Origin: Chersky-806 sp038252255
GTDB taxonomy: Bacteria > Actinomycetota > Acidimicrobiia > IMCC26256 > JAENVU01
Direction: 5' to 3'
DNA: 64,000 bases
Assembly (NCBI GenBank): GCA_038252255.1
Contig: JBBSAM010000003.1
Coordinates: 62,001 to 126,000 of the forward strand
The notes below the pieces were generated by a model that was given only the letters and a program-made list of their open reading frames with translations, was not told the DNA's origin and searched no databases. Positions 17,524-24,733 of this stretch are shown piece after piece (positions within the stretch are counted from its first letter, which is position 1; each line of letters opens with the position of its first letter). The position numbers were made by a program, and so were the translations under genes.

Positions 17524-18189
17524 ATGGTCGAGCGGGTACGGATCACGGTCGGCTCCGGCCGCGTGAGAGTGATCGGCGAGCCACGTCACGACGTGGCGGT
17601 CGACGGCGCGGAGTCATCGGGCTCCGAGGCGGAGCTGGCCGTGCGCGGCGGCTCCGACGACGTCACCGTGCGCGTGCCCTCGGGAACCGAGGTCATCGTG
17701 GGCAGCGGGTCCGGGGACGTCACGCTCACGGGTCTGCTCGGCGCGGTGAGCGTCACCACGGGCAGTGCCGACGTCGAGGCCGAGGACGTCGGGTCGATCG
17801 ACGCGCGCACGGCCTCCGGAAAGCTGACGGTCGAGGAGAGTCGCGGGTCGGTCCGCTTGCGCACGAAGAGCTCCAGGGTGCGGATCGGGCGGGCCATCGG
17901 GGACGTGCACGTCGCCGCCGTGTCCGGGAAGGTCGACGTCGGCGAGGCACGGGACTCCGTGTCGATCAAGACCGTGAGCGGCAACGTCGACGTCACGGTC
18001 ACCGGATCGGGCGCGATCGGCATCGAGAGCGTCTCGGGCAAGATCAAGATCCACGTCCCCGAGCGCGCGCGCCCCCGCGTGGAGCTGCGCAGCATGAGTG
18101 GGAAGCGCAGGGTCGAGTGTGCGACCGGTGACGATTTCGTGATCTCCGGTCGCTCCATCAGCGGCAACCTCACGGTGACGACCGAGTGA
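17524..18189 (+). CDS. DUF4097-type beta-helix protein
   Basis: A 221-residue protein made almost entirely of short repeating beta strands: for example VTVRVPSGTEVIVGSGSGDV, GSADVEAEDVGSIDARTASG, LTVEESRGSVRLRTKSS, VAAVSGKVDVGEA and KTVSGNVDVTV. The recurring S/G-G-x-(V/L)-x-(V/I) steps are the DUF4097 pattern, predicted to form a single-stranded beta-helix. There is no signal peptide or membrane segment, so it is probably cytoplasmic here. DUF4097 proteins often accompany membrane stress or signalling genes, but no biochemical role is established. Its stop overlaps the next gene (GTGA), which encodes an adenylate cyclase, so the products are probably made together. The ATG at 17524 follows a CATCAT box by six bases. 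Confidence 0.8.
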   Translation: MVERVRITVGSGRVRVIGEPRHDVAVDGAESSGSEAELAVRGGSDDVTVRVPSGTEVIVGSGSGDVTLTGLLGAVSVTTGSADVEAEDVGSIDARTASGKLTVEESRGSVRLRTKSSRVRIGRAIGDVHVAAVSGKVDVGEARDSVSIKTVSGNVDVTVTGSGAIGIESVSGKIKIHVPERARPRVELRSMSGKRRVECATGDDFVISGRSISGNLTVTTE

Positions 18190-18740
18190 ACGCTCCGGCG
18201 CAGTCCGAAGGCGCGCTCGCGTTCACAGACCTCGTCGGCTTCACGGAGTTCACCGCGACCCGCGGCGATCAGGAGGCGATCGCGATCCTCGGCGCCCAGG
18301 AGCGGATCGTGGATGGCGCGCTCCCGGCCGGGGCCAGGATCGTGAAGGAGCTCGGCGACGGCCTGCTCCTCTTCCTGCCCGACACCGATTCGGCGATCTC
18401 GGTGTGCCTCGAGATCCTGGCCGGCTTCGACCGGGCCGCCGCCGACGATGAGATGCCCCTGTGGGTCCGGGCCGGCCTGCACTGCGGCCGCGCCGCCCGC
18501 CGCGGCGACGACCTCATCGGTCACGACGTGAACATCGCTGCGCGCATCGTCGACATCGCCGCTCCCGGTGAGCTCCTGTGCTCGGGCGCCATGTTGCACA
18601 AGGGCGCGCCGCACGACGGCTCACTCGAGTTCGTCGAGCTGGGACCGGTCGTGATGAAGGGCATCCCCGAGCCGATCGACCTCTACCGGGTGGAGCGGCT
18701 CGACGTGCCGCGCGGCGATCGGGTCTCGGTCCAGCCGTGA
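18186..18740 (+). CDS. Single-domain class III adenylate cyclase
   Basis: A 184-residue, stand-alone class III nucleotidyl cyclase catalytic domain. The two metal-binding Asp residues are in FTDLVGFTEF (D15) and KELGDGLLLFLP (D58). The purine-selecting pair Lys54 and Asp114 (in IGHDVNIAARI) fits ATP rather than GTP, and the transition-state Asn116 and Arg120 are kept. All catalytic positions are therefore present and a homodimer with two active sites is expected, producing cAMP. There is no sensor, HAMP or membrane domain, so regulation must come from expression or a partner protein. It starts on a GTG overlapping the DUF4097 stop and its own stop overlaps the next GTG, which makes a tightly coupled three-gene unit. 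Confidence 0.88.
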   Translation: MNAPAQSEGALAFTDLVGFTEFTATRGDQEAIAILGAQERIVDGALPAGARIVKELGDGLLLFLPDTDSAISVCLEILAGFDRAAADDEMPLWVRAGLHCGRAARRGDDLIGHDVNIAARIVDIAAPGELLCSGAMLHKGAPHDGSLEFVELGPVVMKGIPEPIDLYRVERLDVPRGDRVSVQP

Positions 18741-20023
18741 GCTCCCGCGGCGGAGGGAACGACGCGGCCGGCTACTGGCCCAGCCGCTGGCCCGGCGAAG
18801 ACGGCGGGCCGCGGCGCACCCAGTCTCCGCGCGGCGGATCCGGGCCCGGGCTCCGCCCCGGCGCGCACCTCGACGTCGTCTCGCGCGACGCAGCGGCCGC
18901 GACCATGGTGGTGCTGCGGGACCCGGGCGAGGCGTACCTGCTGCGGCACACCGGTGGCGCGGACGCGATCTCGTGGGTCGAACGGTTCGACCCGGTCTCG
19001 CTCGAGCCGGTCGAGCGGTCGCCGGACCTCGCCGGCGGCCCCACCTGGCCGGGCGGCGTCGCGGTGCACGCGAACGGCTCGCTGCACGTCGCGTTCGGCA
19101 ACCATGTCCACCGGCTCGGACCGGACACCGCGCCCATCGCCGCTCGCCGGCTCCCGCGTGAGCGGCCGTACAACAGCTTCGTCGTGCTGCCGGACGGGCA
19201 TCTTGCGATCAAGGACTTCGGCGGCGCGCTCCCGGGAGGCTCTCCCGCCGCCCCGGAGCCGGCCGAGCTGCTGGTGCTCGAACCCGACGGGCTCGAGATC
19301 GTCGCGCGGCTGGCGCTCCCCGAGCGCTCGATCGCGCGTCTGTCCGCCGCAGGATCGGACATCTACGTCGTCGGCGACGCCAGCCTCTTCCGGGTTCGTT
19401 GGGACGGCGAGCAGCTGACCCTGGACGACGGGTTCCAGCCCCGTTACCGGACCATCGAGGGCCAGACCTACGGCTGGGACACGGTGATCGACGCCGGCTC
19501 GGCCTGGTTCCTCGACAACGGTGAGGGCAGCGAGGGGTACGCCGGGACCTTCCGCGGCGTCGGCATCTCGACCGCGCCGCTCCACCTCGTGCGGGTAGAC
19601 CTCGCCACCGGTGCCGTCGGGCTCACCGAGATCTGCGGGCAGCCGAACGGCATCGTCGCGAACCCGCCATCGGTCGACCCCGAGCGGGGCATCGCGGTCG
19701 GTTACGACAGCGGCAACGGCGTGCTCGCGGCGTTCAGCTTCGACCCTTCGGTGCACGGGCCGCTCGAGCCGCGGTGGACGCGTGAGCAGAACCACGGCTC
19801 CCACATGCTGCGCTTCCCCGACACCGGCGAGCTGGTGACCGCCGACCATGACGCGGCCAACCTGTGCGAGCACGTCGTCGTCCTGGACATCGAGACCGGG
19901 GAGGAGATCGCTCGCGCCGAGACGGGGAGCCCGGTGCAGTCCGTGCTGTTCCCCTGCCCGGGGTTCGACCGGGACTTCTACCTCTGCTCGTTCACCACTC
20001 TCAGCCGGGTCAGCGTGACCTGA
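18737..20023 (+). CDS. Beta-propeller-like protein of unknown function
   Basis: A 428-residue protein starting at the GTG that overlaps the cyclase stop. Repeated strands of the kind GGVAVHANGSLHVAFGNHVHRLG, NSFVVLPDGHLAIKDFGG, SDIYVVGDASLFRVRW, HMLRFPDTGELVTADHDAANL and EHVVVLDIETGEEIARAE suggest a six- or seven-bladed propeller of the NHL/SMP-30/quinoprotein sort. No signal peptide is seen; the first 45 residues are Gly/Pro/Arg-rich and probably disordered. No catalytic set is identifiable, so it could be a ligand-binding or lactonase-like protein. Being last in an operon with DUF4097 and adenylate cyclase, it may take part in the same signalling unit. Its 3' end overlaps an antisense repeat-encoded tail by 46 bases. 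Confidence 0.7.
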   Translation: MSSRGGGNDAAGYWPSRWPGEDGGPRRTQSPRGGSGPGLRPGAHLDVVSRDAAAATMVVLRDPGEAYLLRHTGGADAISWVERFDPVSLEPVERSPDLAGGPTWPGGVAVHANGSLHVAFGNHVHRLGPDTAPIAARRLPRERPYNSFVVLPDGHLAIKDFGGALPGGSPAAPEPAELLVLEPDGLEIVARLALPERSIARLSAAGSDIYVVGDASLFRVRWDGEQLTLDDGFQPRYRTIEGQTYGWDTVIDAGSAWFLDNGEGSEGYAGTFRGVGISTAPLHLVRVDLATGAVGLTEICGQPNGIVANPPSVDPERGIAVGYDSGNGVLAAFSFDPSVHGPLEPRWTREQNHGSHMLRFPDTGELVTADHDAANLCEHVVVLDIETGEEIARAETGSPVQSVLFPCPGFDRDFYLCSFTTLSRVSVT

Positions 20024-20634
20024 TCCCGAGGGGGATCCTGAACGGTGCCGCCCTGAACGGTGCCGCCCTCGGCCGCCGGACCAGCAGCGATCCGACCGTT
20101 CGGCCGAGGGAGACCCTGAACGGTGCCGCCCTCGGCCGCCGGACCAGCAGCGATCCGACCGTTCGGCCGAGGGGGATCCTGAACGAGCAGGTGCCGGAAG
20201 CGCGAGACGGTGTGCTCGACGACGCGGTCGTGCGCGAAGCGGATGACCGGGGACCCGACGCGGGCGGCGAGGCGCATCGGCCGTTGCATCATCTCCACGC
20301 TCCAGCTCACCGTGGCCCGGGTGCCGTCCCGTTCCGGATCGAAGCGGATGCCGGCCCGGCCGACGAGGTCACCCGAGACGGCGGCTTCGATCAGGCTGGG
20401 GCGTACGCAGCGCACCAGCGCGATGTGCAGGTGCATCCGGTAGGGCACGGGCGGTGCGACCAGCCCGTGCAGCACGCAGCCGGATTCGAGCGGCGTGCCG
20501 TCCACCCTCAGCTCACGCAACCAGCTCCACCAGGACTCGAACTCCTCGGTCCGGGCGACTGTGGACCAGACGGCGTCCGGCGTCGCGGGCAGGCTGAAGC
20601 GTTCGGCGTACTCGAAGATGGGGGCACGCACCAT
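19978..20634 (-). CDS. SRPBCC/polyketide-cyclase-fold protein with repeat-encoded tail
   Basis: A 218-residue product, of which only the first 148 or so look native. The core (IFEYAERFSLPATPDAVWSTVAR, FESWWSWLRELRVDG, IEAAVSGDLVGRAGIRFDPE, TRATVSWSVEMMQRPMRLAAR, FAHDRVVEHTVSRFRHLL) is a START/SRPBCC hydrophobic-cavity fold used to bind lipids or polyketides. ATG 20634 is chosen because upstream residues are not family-like. After RHLLVQ the frame enters the structured repeat array near 20190 and continues through two repeat units (DPPRPNGRIAAGPAAEGG, twice) and then into DNA antisense to the neighbouring gene, stopping at 19978. The tail is thus an accident of repeat insertion that removed the native stop. 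Core fold likely; ligand unknown. Confidence 0.7.
   Translation of the reverse strand: MVRAPIFEYAERFSLPATPDAVWSTVARTEEFESWWSWLRELRVDGTPLESGCVLHGLVAPPVPYRMHLHIALVRCVRPSLIEAAVSGDLVGRAGIRFDPERDGTRATVSWSVEMMQRPMRLAARVGSPVIRFAHDRVVEHTVSRFRHLLVQDPPRPNGRIAAGPAAEGGTVQGLPRPNGRIAAGPAAEGGTVQGGTVQDPPRDQVTLTRLRVVNEQR
20027..20184 (-). repeat. Structured repeat locus B: two 63-bp units plus a partial
   Basis: Arms CCCTCGGCCG at 20066-20075 and 20129-20138 pair exactly with CGGCCGAGGG at 20101-20110 and 20164-20173. Read on the minus strand each unit is a GGATCC or GGGTCT box, arm, 25-nt loop (starting AACGGTCGG), complementary arm, then CGGCACCGTTCAG. A partial unit lies at 20027-20062. The unit order and loop start agree with the other loci, while the box has diverged from AGATCT. 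The array lies over the 3' end of the SRPBCC gene, on the same strand as that gene. Confidence 0.85.
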
Positions 20635-20650
20635 GTCGCGGCTCCCAACG

Positions 20651-20860
20651 TCAGGCGAGTCGGATGTCGTCGCTGGTGAACGCGCGCGGCAAGACCGCGC
20701 CGTCGGAGCACCGGCGCACTTCGTAGGCACCGTCGCGCCAGCCACTCACTTGAAAGCCGGGCGACCAGAGATTGAGCGAGTTGCGGACCAGCACGCCGGT
20801 GCCCACGTCCAATTGCGGGCGCGGCCTGGAGATCTCGTTGCGCATGGAGGCGGCTTCCAT
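20651..20860 (-). CDS. Small conserved-looking actinobacterial protein, unknown
   Basis: A 69-residue protein. The ATG at 20860 has a strong GAGGAGG Shine-Dalgarno sequence eight bases upstream, which decides the start. The sequence has the shape of a small beta-barrel: VGTGVLVRNSLNLWSPGFQV, then GAYEVRRCSDGAVLPRAF and a closing SDDIRLA. Short proteins with the pattern G-T-x-V-x-V-R...W..GF.V......Y.vRR.SDG..LP..F...D(I/V)R are common in actinobacteria; the role is unknown to me. It lies 16 bases upstream of the SRPBCC gene on the same strand and 103 bases downstream of another small gene, so the three may be co-transcribed. Confidence 0.6.
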   Translation of the reverse strand: MEAASMRNEISRPRPQLDVGTGVLVRNSLNLWSPGFQVSGWRDGAYEVRRCSDGAVLPRAFTSDDIRLA

Positions 20861-20963
20861 CGGAATCCTCCTCGGGAGTCGGGGTGCTGCCGGGGAAGTG
20901 TCGGCGGGGAAGCGGGTGTTCATTGTCCGCCCTCAGTCAAGGGGGACAAACCTCGCGCCGAAC

Positions 20964-21164
20964 TCAGATCTTCGGCTCGGGCCAGAGCACGGCGTGCTCG
21001 ACCATCACCGAGCACCCGAACCGGTGCTCCGCGATCCGGCGCGCCTCGCCCTCGGCCGCCAGCGCGTTCTCGGCATCGACGAAGACCACCGTCATGCCGT
21101 TGCCCTCGGGCCGGTCCAGGGTCTGGACCGCCACGCCGTAGGTATGCGCGTCCTCGTGCTTCAT
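20964..21164 (-). CDS. Small hypothetical protein
   Basis: A 66-residue protein starting at ATG 21164 with AGGAG seven bases upstream (a longer start at 21194 lacks one). The sequence reads as one alpha/beta unit: GVAVQTLDRPEGNGMTVVFVDAENALAAEGEARRIAEHRF, then GCSVMVEHAVLWPEPKI (given here in two parts). The order strand-strand-helix-strand, with TVVFVDAENALAAEGEAR resembling an RNA-binding or DUF-type ferredoxin half, is plausible for a real protein. No family name is assigned. It is on the same strand as the next small gene and the SRPBCC gene, possibly one operon. Confidence 0.5.
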   Translation of the reverse strand: MKHEDAHTYGVAVQTLDRPEGNGMTVVFVDAENALAAEGEARRIAEHRFGCSVMVEHAVLWPEPKI

Positions 21165-21235
21165 CAACTCCTGACAACGCCAGCCACCTTCCAAGTGTTC
21201 CCATCAGCGCGATGACGCGCGCCATGCTCCGGCTC

Positions 21236-21241
21236 TAACCT
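21236..21241 (+). promoter_or_regulatory. -10 box (TAACCT), probably leaderless start
   Basis: TAACCT ends seven bases before the GTG at 21249; no Shine-Dalgarno sequence intervenes. Same geometry as other probable leaderless genes here. Confidence 0.45.
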
Positions 21242-21248
21242 CCCGCTC

Positions 21249-21869
21249 GTGGCGTTCGCAGGGTGGCCGGTCGAGGCGATCGAGTTCTTCGAGGGCTTGA
21301 CCGCCGACAACTCGAAGCCGTACTGGCAGGAGCACAAGGGGGTCTACGAGACGTGCGTGCGCGCGCCGATGGACGCCCTCCTCACCGAGCTCGAGCCGGA
21401 GTTCGGAGCCGGCAAGGTGTTCCGGCCCTACCGGGACGTGCGGTTCAGCGCCGACAAGTCGCCGTACAAGACCGCGATCGCCGCGACGCTCGACAGTGGT
21501 GGGTACCTGCACCTGTCGGCCGAGACCTTCGGGGTCGGTTCGGGGCTCTACCGGCCGGAGCCCGACCAGCTCGACCGGTACCGCCGAGCGGTCAGCGACG
21601 GGCGCAGCGGCGCCGCGCTGGTCAAGATCGTGGCCGCCGCCCGCGCCGCCAAGCTCGAGGTCCACGGCCACGAGGAGCTGAAGACTGCGCCACGCGGGTA
21701 CCCCAAGGAACATCCGCGCATCGACCTGCTGCGCCAGAAGGGCCTGATCGCGTGGCGCGAATGGCCGGTCGGTGCCTGGCTCGACACGTCGGCTCCGAAA
21801 CGCCGCGTGGCCGAGTTCCTGCATGCCTCCGAGCCGCTCAGGGCCTGGCTCGCCAAGCACGTCGGCTGA
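21249..21869 (+). CDS. DUF2461 (TIGR02453) family protein
   Basis: A 206-residue protein matching the DUF2461 family in length and landmarks: an opening GWPVEAIEFFEGLTADNSKPYW with the conserved L..NN/DNSK..W, then FRPYRDVRFSADKSPYKT, the family signature (R..RD.RFS.DK.PYK), a GGYLHLSAETFGVGSGLYRPEPDQLDRYR stretch typical of its core, and LKTAPRGYPKEHPRIDLLRQKGLIAW near the end. These proteins are widespread and soluble, with no proven function. The GTG start directly follows a TAACCT box, so the gene probably has its own promoter and a leaderless message. It is a single gene facing the pirin gene. Confidence 0.88.
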   Translation: MAFAGWPVEAIEFFEGLTADNSKPYWQEHKGVYETCVRAPMDALLTELEPEFGAGKVFRPYRDVRFSADKSPYKTAIAATLDSGGYLHLSAETFGVGSGLYRPEPDQLDRYRRAVSDGRSGAALVKIVAAARAAKLEVHGHEELKTAPRGYPKEHPRIDLLRQKGLIAWREWPVGAWLDTSAPKRRVAEFLHASEPLRAWLAKHVG

Positions 21870-21904
21870 TCGACGACCGCTCGACGTGACGGCCGGCGCC
21901 GGAC

Positions 21905-22936
21905 CTAGCGCAGCGGGCCGGGAACCTCTTCGACGCGGCCGTCCGCGTGGCGCGCGAAGCGCCCGCGGTCGCGCGTGTGAACGGGATCGTCGGTCGGCCA
22001 GGGCCACCCACCGAACCCCGTCCGGCGGTAGTCCTCGAACGTCTGCTGGATCTCGCCCTGGGTGTTCATCACGAACGGTCCGTACTGCGCGACCGGCTCG
22101 CCGATCGGCCGGCCCTGCAGCACGAGGAGCTCGACCCCGCGGTCACCGGCCGTGAGCGGCGCGGGGTCGTCGGTACGGACCGCGGCACCGGTGTCGGGCC
22201 CGATCTCGTGCTCCCCCACCCGGAGCCCGGAGCCGTCGTAGACGTAGAGCATCCGCACGGTGTCGGCGCCGCGGGCCGGCGGCAGCGTCCATCGCGCGCC
22301 GGGCTCCATCCGGATCACCCAGATCGCCACGTCCGACTCCGCGCGTGCGGCCCAGGAGTTCGGCGGCGGCGCGGGCGGTTGATGGCCGTCGAGCTCGCCC
22401 GCGATGGCCGTGACCTCCGTGATCCGGCCCTCGTCGTCCTTGTGCTCGACCGTCGGGATGTCGTCGTGCCACAGCATCGTGAAGTACGGGTCCGCCATCT
22501 TGTCGGTGGCGGGCAGGTTCAGCCAGATCTGGAACAGCTCGAGCGGGTTCGGACCCTCCCGGTCCAGGAGGGGGAACATCTCGGCGTGGACGATGCCCTT
22601 TCCCGCGGTGAGCCACTGCACGTCGCCGCGCCCGAACCTCGCGGTCGCGCCGAGAGAGTCGGAGTGGTCGATCTGGCCGCGCCGCACGTAGGTCACCGTC
22701 TCGAACCCTCGGTGCGGGTGGCTCGGGAACCCCGGCACTACCTGGCCGTGGTACATGTTCCAGCCGGCGATCCGGTCGAAGTCCGAGCCGATCTGGCGGC
22801 CGGTCAGGTCCGCCACGGGGCCGAGCTGGTCGTTCCCGGCCGGGTACGCGTCGTCGTGGTGGGCACAGAACAGGAACGGGTCGATCGTCGGCCACTGCGG
22901 GCCCAGGGCCACCGTCTGGAGCACGAAGTCGGTCAT
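21905..22936 (-). CDS. Pirin-family bicupin
   Basis: A 343-residue pirin-like bicupin. The N-terminal cupin carries the metal ligands in SHPHRGFETVTYVRRGQIDHSDS (shown as HPHRGFETV then IDHSDS) and, one turn later, GRGDVQWLTAGKGIVHAEMF: the HxH, downstream His and Glu typical of pirin. The QIWLNLPATDKMADPYF block connects to the second cupin domain (around LYVYDGSGLRVGEHEIGPD), and FVMNTQGEIQQTFEDYRRTGFGGWPW is the usual C-terminal family signature. Pirins are Fe(II) proteins, some with quercetin dioxygenase activity and others acting as redox sensors. The ATG follows TAGCCT (22944-22949) by seven bases, suggesting leaderless transcription. The frame is open far upstream but without family similarity. 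Confidence 0.9.
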   Translation of the reverse strand: MTDFVLQTVALGPQWPTIDPFLFCAHHDDAYPAGNDQLGPVADLTGRQIGSDFDRIAGWNMYHGQVVPGFPSHPHRGFETVTYVRRGQIDHSDSLGATARFGRGDVQWLTAGKGIVHAEMFPLLDREGPNPLELFQIWLNLPATDKMADPYFTMLWHDDIPTVEHKDDEGRITEVTAIAGELDGHQPPAPPPNSWAARAESDVAIWVIRMEPGARWTLPPARGADTVRMLYVYDGSGLRVGEHEIGPDTGAAVRTDDPAPLTAGDRGVELLVLQGRPIGEPVAQYGPFVMNTQGEIQQTFEDYRRTGFGGWPWPTDDPVHTRDRGRFARHADGRVEEVPGPLR

Positions 22937-22943
22937 CGCCACC

Positions 22944-22949
22944 AGGCTA
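22944..22949 (-). promoter_or_regulatory. -10 box (TAGCCT) for the pirin gene
   Basis: On the minus strand TAGCCT ends seven bases before the ATG at 22936, with no Shine-Dalgarno sequence between. Confidence 0.45.
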
Positions 22950-22980
22950 GAAGGCCCGTCAAATCGTCCGCGCGCTCCGC

Positions 22981-23505
22981 TCATGCCGGATCGATCGAGC
23001 TCCCGTCCGGACGCCAGTCGGTGACGGGGTGGATCTCCCACTGCGTGTACTCGTGGAGCGGATCGTTGGCGTGAGTGTCGAAGTACGGCGTTCCGGTCTC
23101 CTGGATGCGGCTGCCGAGCGGCGGCTGCTCGAGACCGCGTGCCTGGTCGCGCGGGATGACCTCGGTGATGAACGCGGGGACGGATCCGTCGGTCACGTCG
23201 ACGTGCCAGTCGCCGTCTTCCTGAGGGGCAACGGCGATGACCGTGAGGTTCCTCACGTGGACCAGGACCCCACCGTGGCCCTCCTTGTCGACCGCACCCC
23301 GGAACCGGCCGGCGATGATCTCCTGGAGGGTGGTCTCGATGGGCTTGTTGCGAGGCAGCGGGGGTTTCCGCGCCAGGCCGGAATCGGTGTCCGGATCGCA
23401 TGACACCACCAGGAGGCAGCACACCACGATCGCCAGCACAGCGTGAAGGAGACCGCGAGTCCGGCTCCGGATCTCCAGGCCCGCCCTAGTGGATGAAGCC
23501 ATCAC
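22981..23505 (-). CDS. Putative lipoprotein, unknown
   Basis: A 174-residue protein with a lipoprotein signal: basic residues, hydrophobic LHAVLAIVVCCLLVVSC, and a lipobox ending VVSC near residue 36. The mature part (IETTLQEIIAGRFRGAVDKEGHGGVLVHVRNLTVIAVAPQEDGDWHVDVTDG, quoted here only as landmarks IETTLQEIIAG and WHVDVTDGSVPAFITEV) contains a compact beta-rich domain. LHEYTQWEIHPVTDW resembles the OB-fold-like statements of proteins that describe bound nucleic acid or DUF-type surface domains, but I recognise no family. The ATG at 23505 overlaps the end of the upstream M28 peptidase gene by 20 bases, so both lipoproteins are probably made from one message. Confidence 0.6.
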   Translation of the reverse strand: MMASSTRAGLEIRSRTRGLLHAVLAIVVCCLLVVSCDPDTDSGLARKPPLPRNKPIETTLQEIIAGRFRGAVDKEGHGGVLVHVRNLTVIAVAPQEDGDWHVDVTDGSVPAFITEVIPRDQARGLEQPPLGSRIQETGTPYFDTHANDPLHEYTQWEIHPVTDWRPDGSSIDPA

Positions 23506-24658
23506 AGGTGCCGGTGCTCAGGATCTGGACCGATTGGGCGGCGCCGGCGATCACCGCCGCGACGTCGTTGTTGTCGAACGCGGCGGGGCCCGCGGTGACG
23601 ATGGCGTTGAGGGTGTCCCGGAAGGACTGGAGCTGCTGCAGCTGGGCGGCGGTGAAACGCCCGAGATCGGGGAGCGCCGCGTTCGTGGTCGCGGCCAACG
23701 CGGCTGCGTCGTCGAACGTCGCCACCGGGTTCGCGGCCGAGAAGACCGGTGCGGTGCCGTTGACGAGATCCACGCTCAGGCGGTAGGCGGTGTCCACCTG
23801 CCGTGCGAGCTTCGTGAAGTCGACGACCTTCAGCTCGTCCTGGGCCGTGTGGTAGCAGGGACCCGTCGAGTCGCTGAAGAACACATTCGGGATGCCGACG
23901 TTCGTGAAGTTGACGTAGTCGCTGCGGCCCTGGCCGAAGATCGAGCTGACGAGGTGCGTCTGGAGCGGGCCGTTCCCGATCGCGCGCTTCACCGCGTCGC
24001 TCAGCCGGGCGCCACCGGTCTCGGCGCCGACCGCGAAGCTCGTGTTCCGCAGGCTGGGCAGGAGGTTCGCGCCCTGGATGTCGAAGTTCACGTACGCGAT
24101 CGTCTTGGCGAGCGGGACGATCGGGTGCTGGACGTAGTAGTTCGACCCCAGGAGTCCGTCCTCCTCGCGGTCCCACAGTGCCAGAACGACGGTGCGGCGA
24201 GGCGTCCCCGCGGCTGCGATCTTCCGGGCCACGTCGAGCACCGCGGCGACTCCGGCGCCGTTGTCCGCCGCGCCGTTGCAGATCGTGTCGGCCTGATCGG
24301 CGGTGCGGCACGTGTTGCCGAGGTGGTCGTAGTGCGCGCCGATGATCACGTACTCGCCGGCCTGCTGACCACCGGGGATCTTGGCGACGATGTTCGTCCC
24401 GGCGTCGAACGGCTGCTTGAACGCATCGTCGCCGGTGCGCGAGCTGTCGAGGCCCACCCCGACCTGCTTCAGCTGCGCGATGAGGTAGCTCTGTGCGAGC
24501 TCGGAACCGGGAGTCGCGTTGTCGCGCCCGTTCATCGCGTCGCTCGAGATCACCGTCTCGTCGATCACGAGGCGGCTGCAGGAGGCTGCGACCATGGCCG
24601 TGAGCAGGACCACGGCCAGCAGACGGACGCGCGAGCCGCGCGGGCGTGGAGCAATCAT
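23486..24658 (-). CDS. Secreted lipoprotein aminopeptidase, family M28
   Basis: A 390-residue zinc peptidase exported as a lipoprotein (signal LLAVVLLTAMVAASC, lipid-anchored Cys near residue 27). All M28 metal ligands are visible: the HYDHLG His, the bridging Asp in GAADNGAGVAAVLD, the catalytic Glu pair in WDREEDGLLGS, the Asp of VNFDIQGANL and the final His in CYHTAQDE. The fold-defining order is complete, so the enzyme should be active on N-terminal residues of peptides outside the cell. A Cys pair (NTCRTADQADTICNG) may form a disulfide near the active site. GGGGGAACG just before the ATG acts as the ribosome-binding site. It overlaps the small lipoprotein gene downstream by 20 bases. Confidence 0.9.
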   Translation of the reverse strand: MIAPRPRGSRVRLLAVVLLTAMVAASCSRLVIDETVISSDAMNGRDNATPGSELAQSYLIAQLKQVGVGLDSSRTGDDAFKQPFDAGTNIVAKIPGGQQAGEYVIIGAHYDHLGNTCRTADQADTICNGAADNGAGVAAVLDVARKIAAAGTPRRTVVLALWDREEDGLLGSNYYVQHPIVPLAKTIAYVNFDIQGANLLPSLRNTSFAVGAETGGARLSDAVKRAIGNGPLQTHLVSSIFGQGRSDYVNFTNVGIPNVFFSDSTGPCYHTAQDELKVVDFTKLARQVDTAYRLSVDLVNGTAPVFSAANPVATFDDAAALAATTNAALPDLGRFTAAQLQQLQSFRDTLNAIVTAGPAAFDNNDVAAVIAGAAQSVQILSTGTCDGFIH

Positions 24659-24733
24659 CGTTCCCCCAAGTTCGCGATGAGCCCCGAGTGTCCCATCCCG
24701 GGGCGGAGGCGTCGAGACGACACCGGCGGCCGG

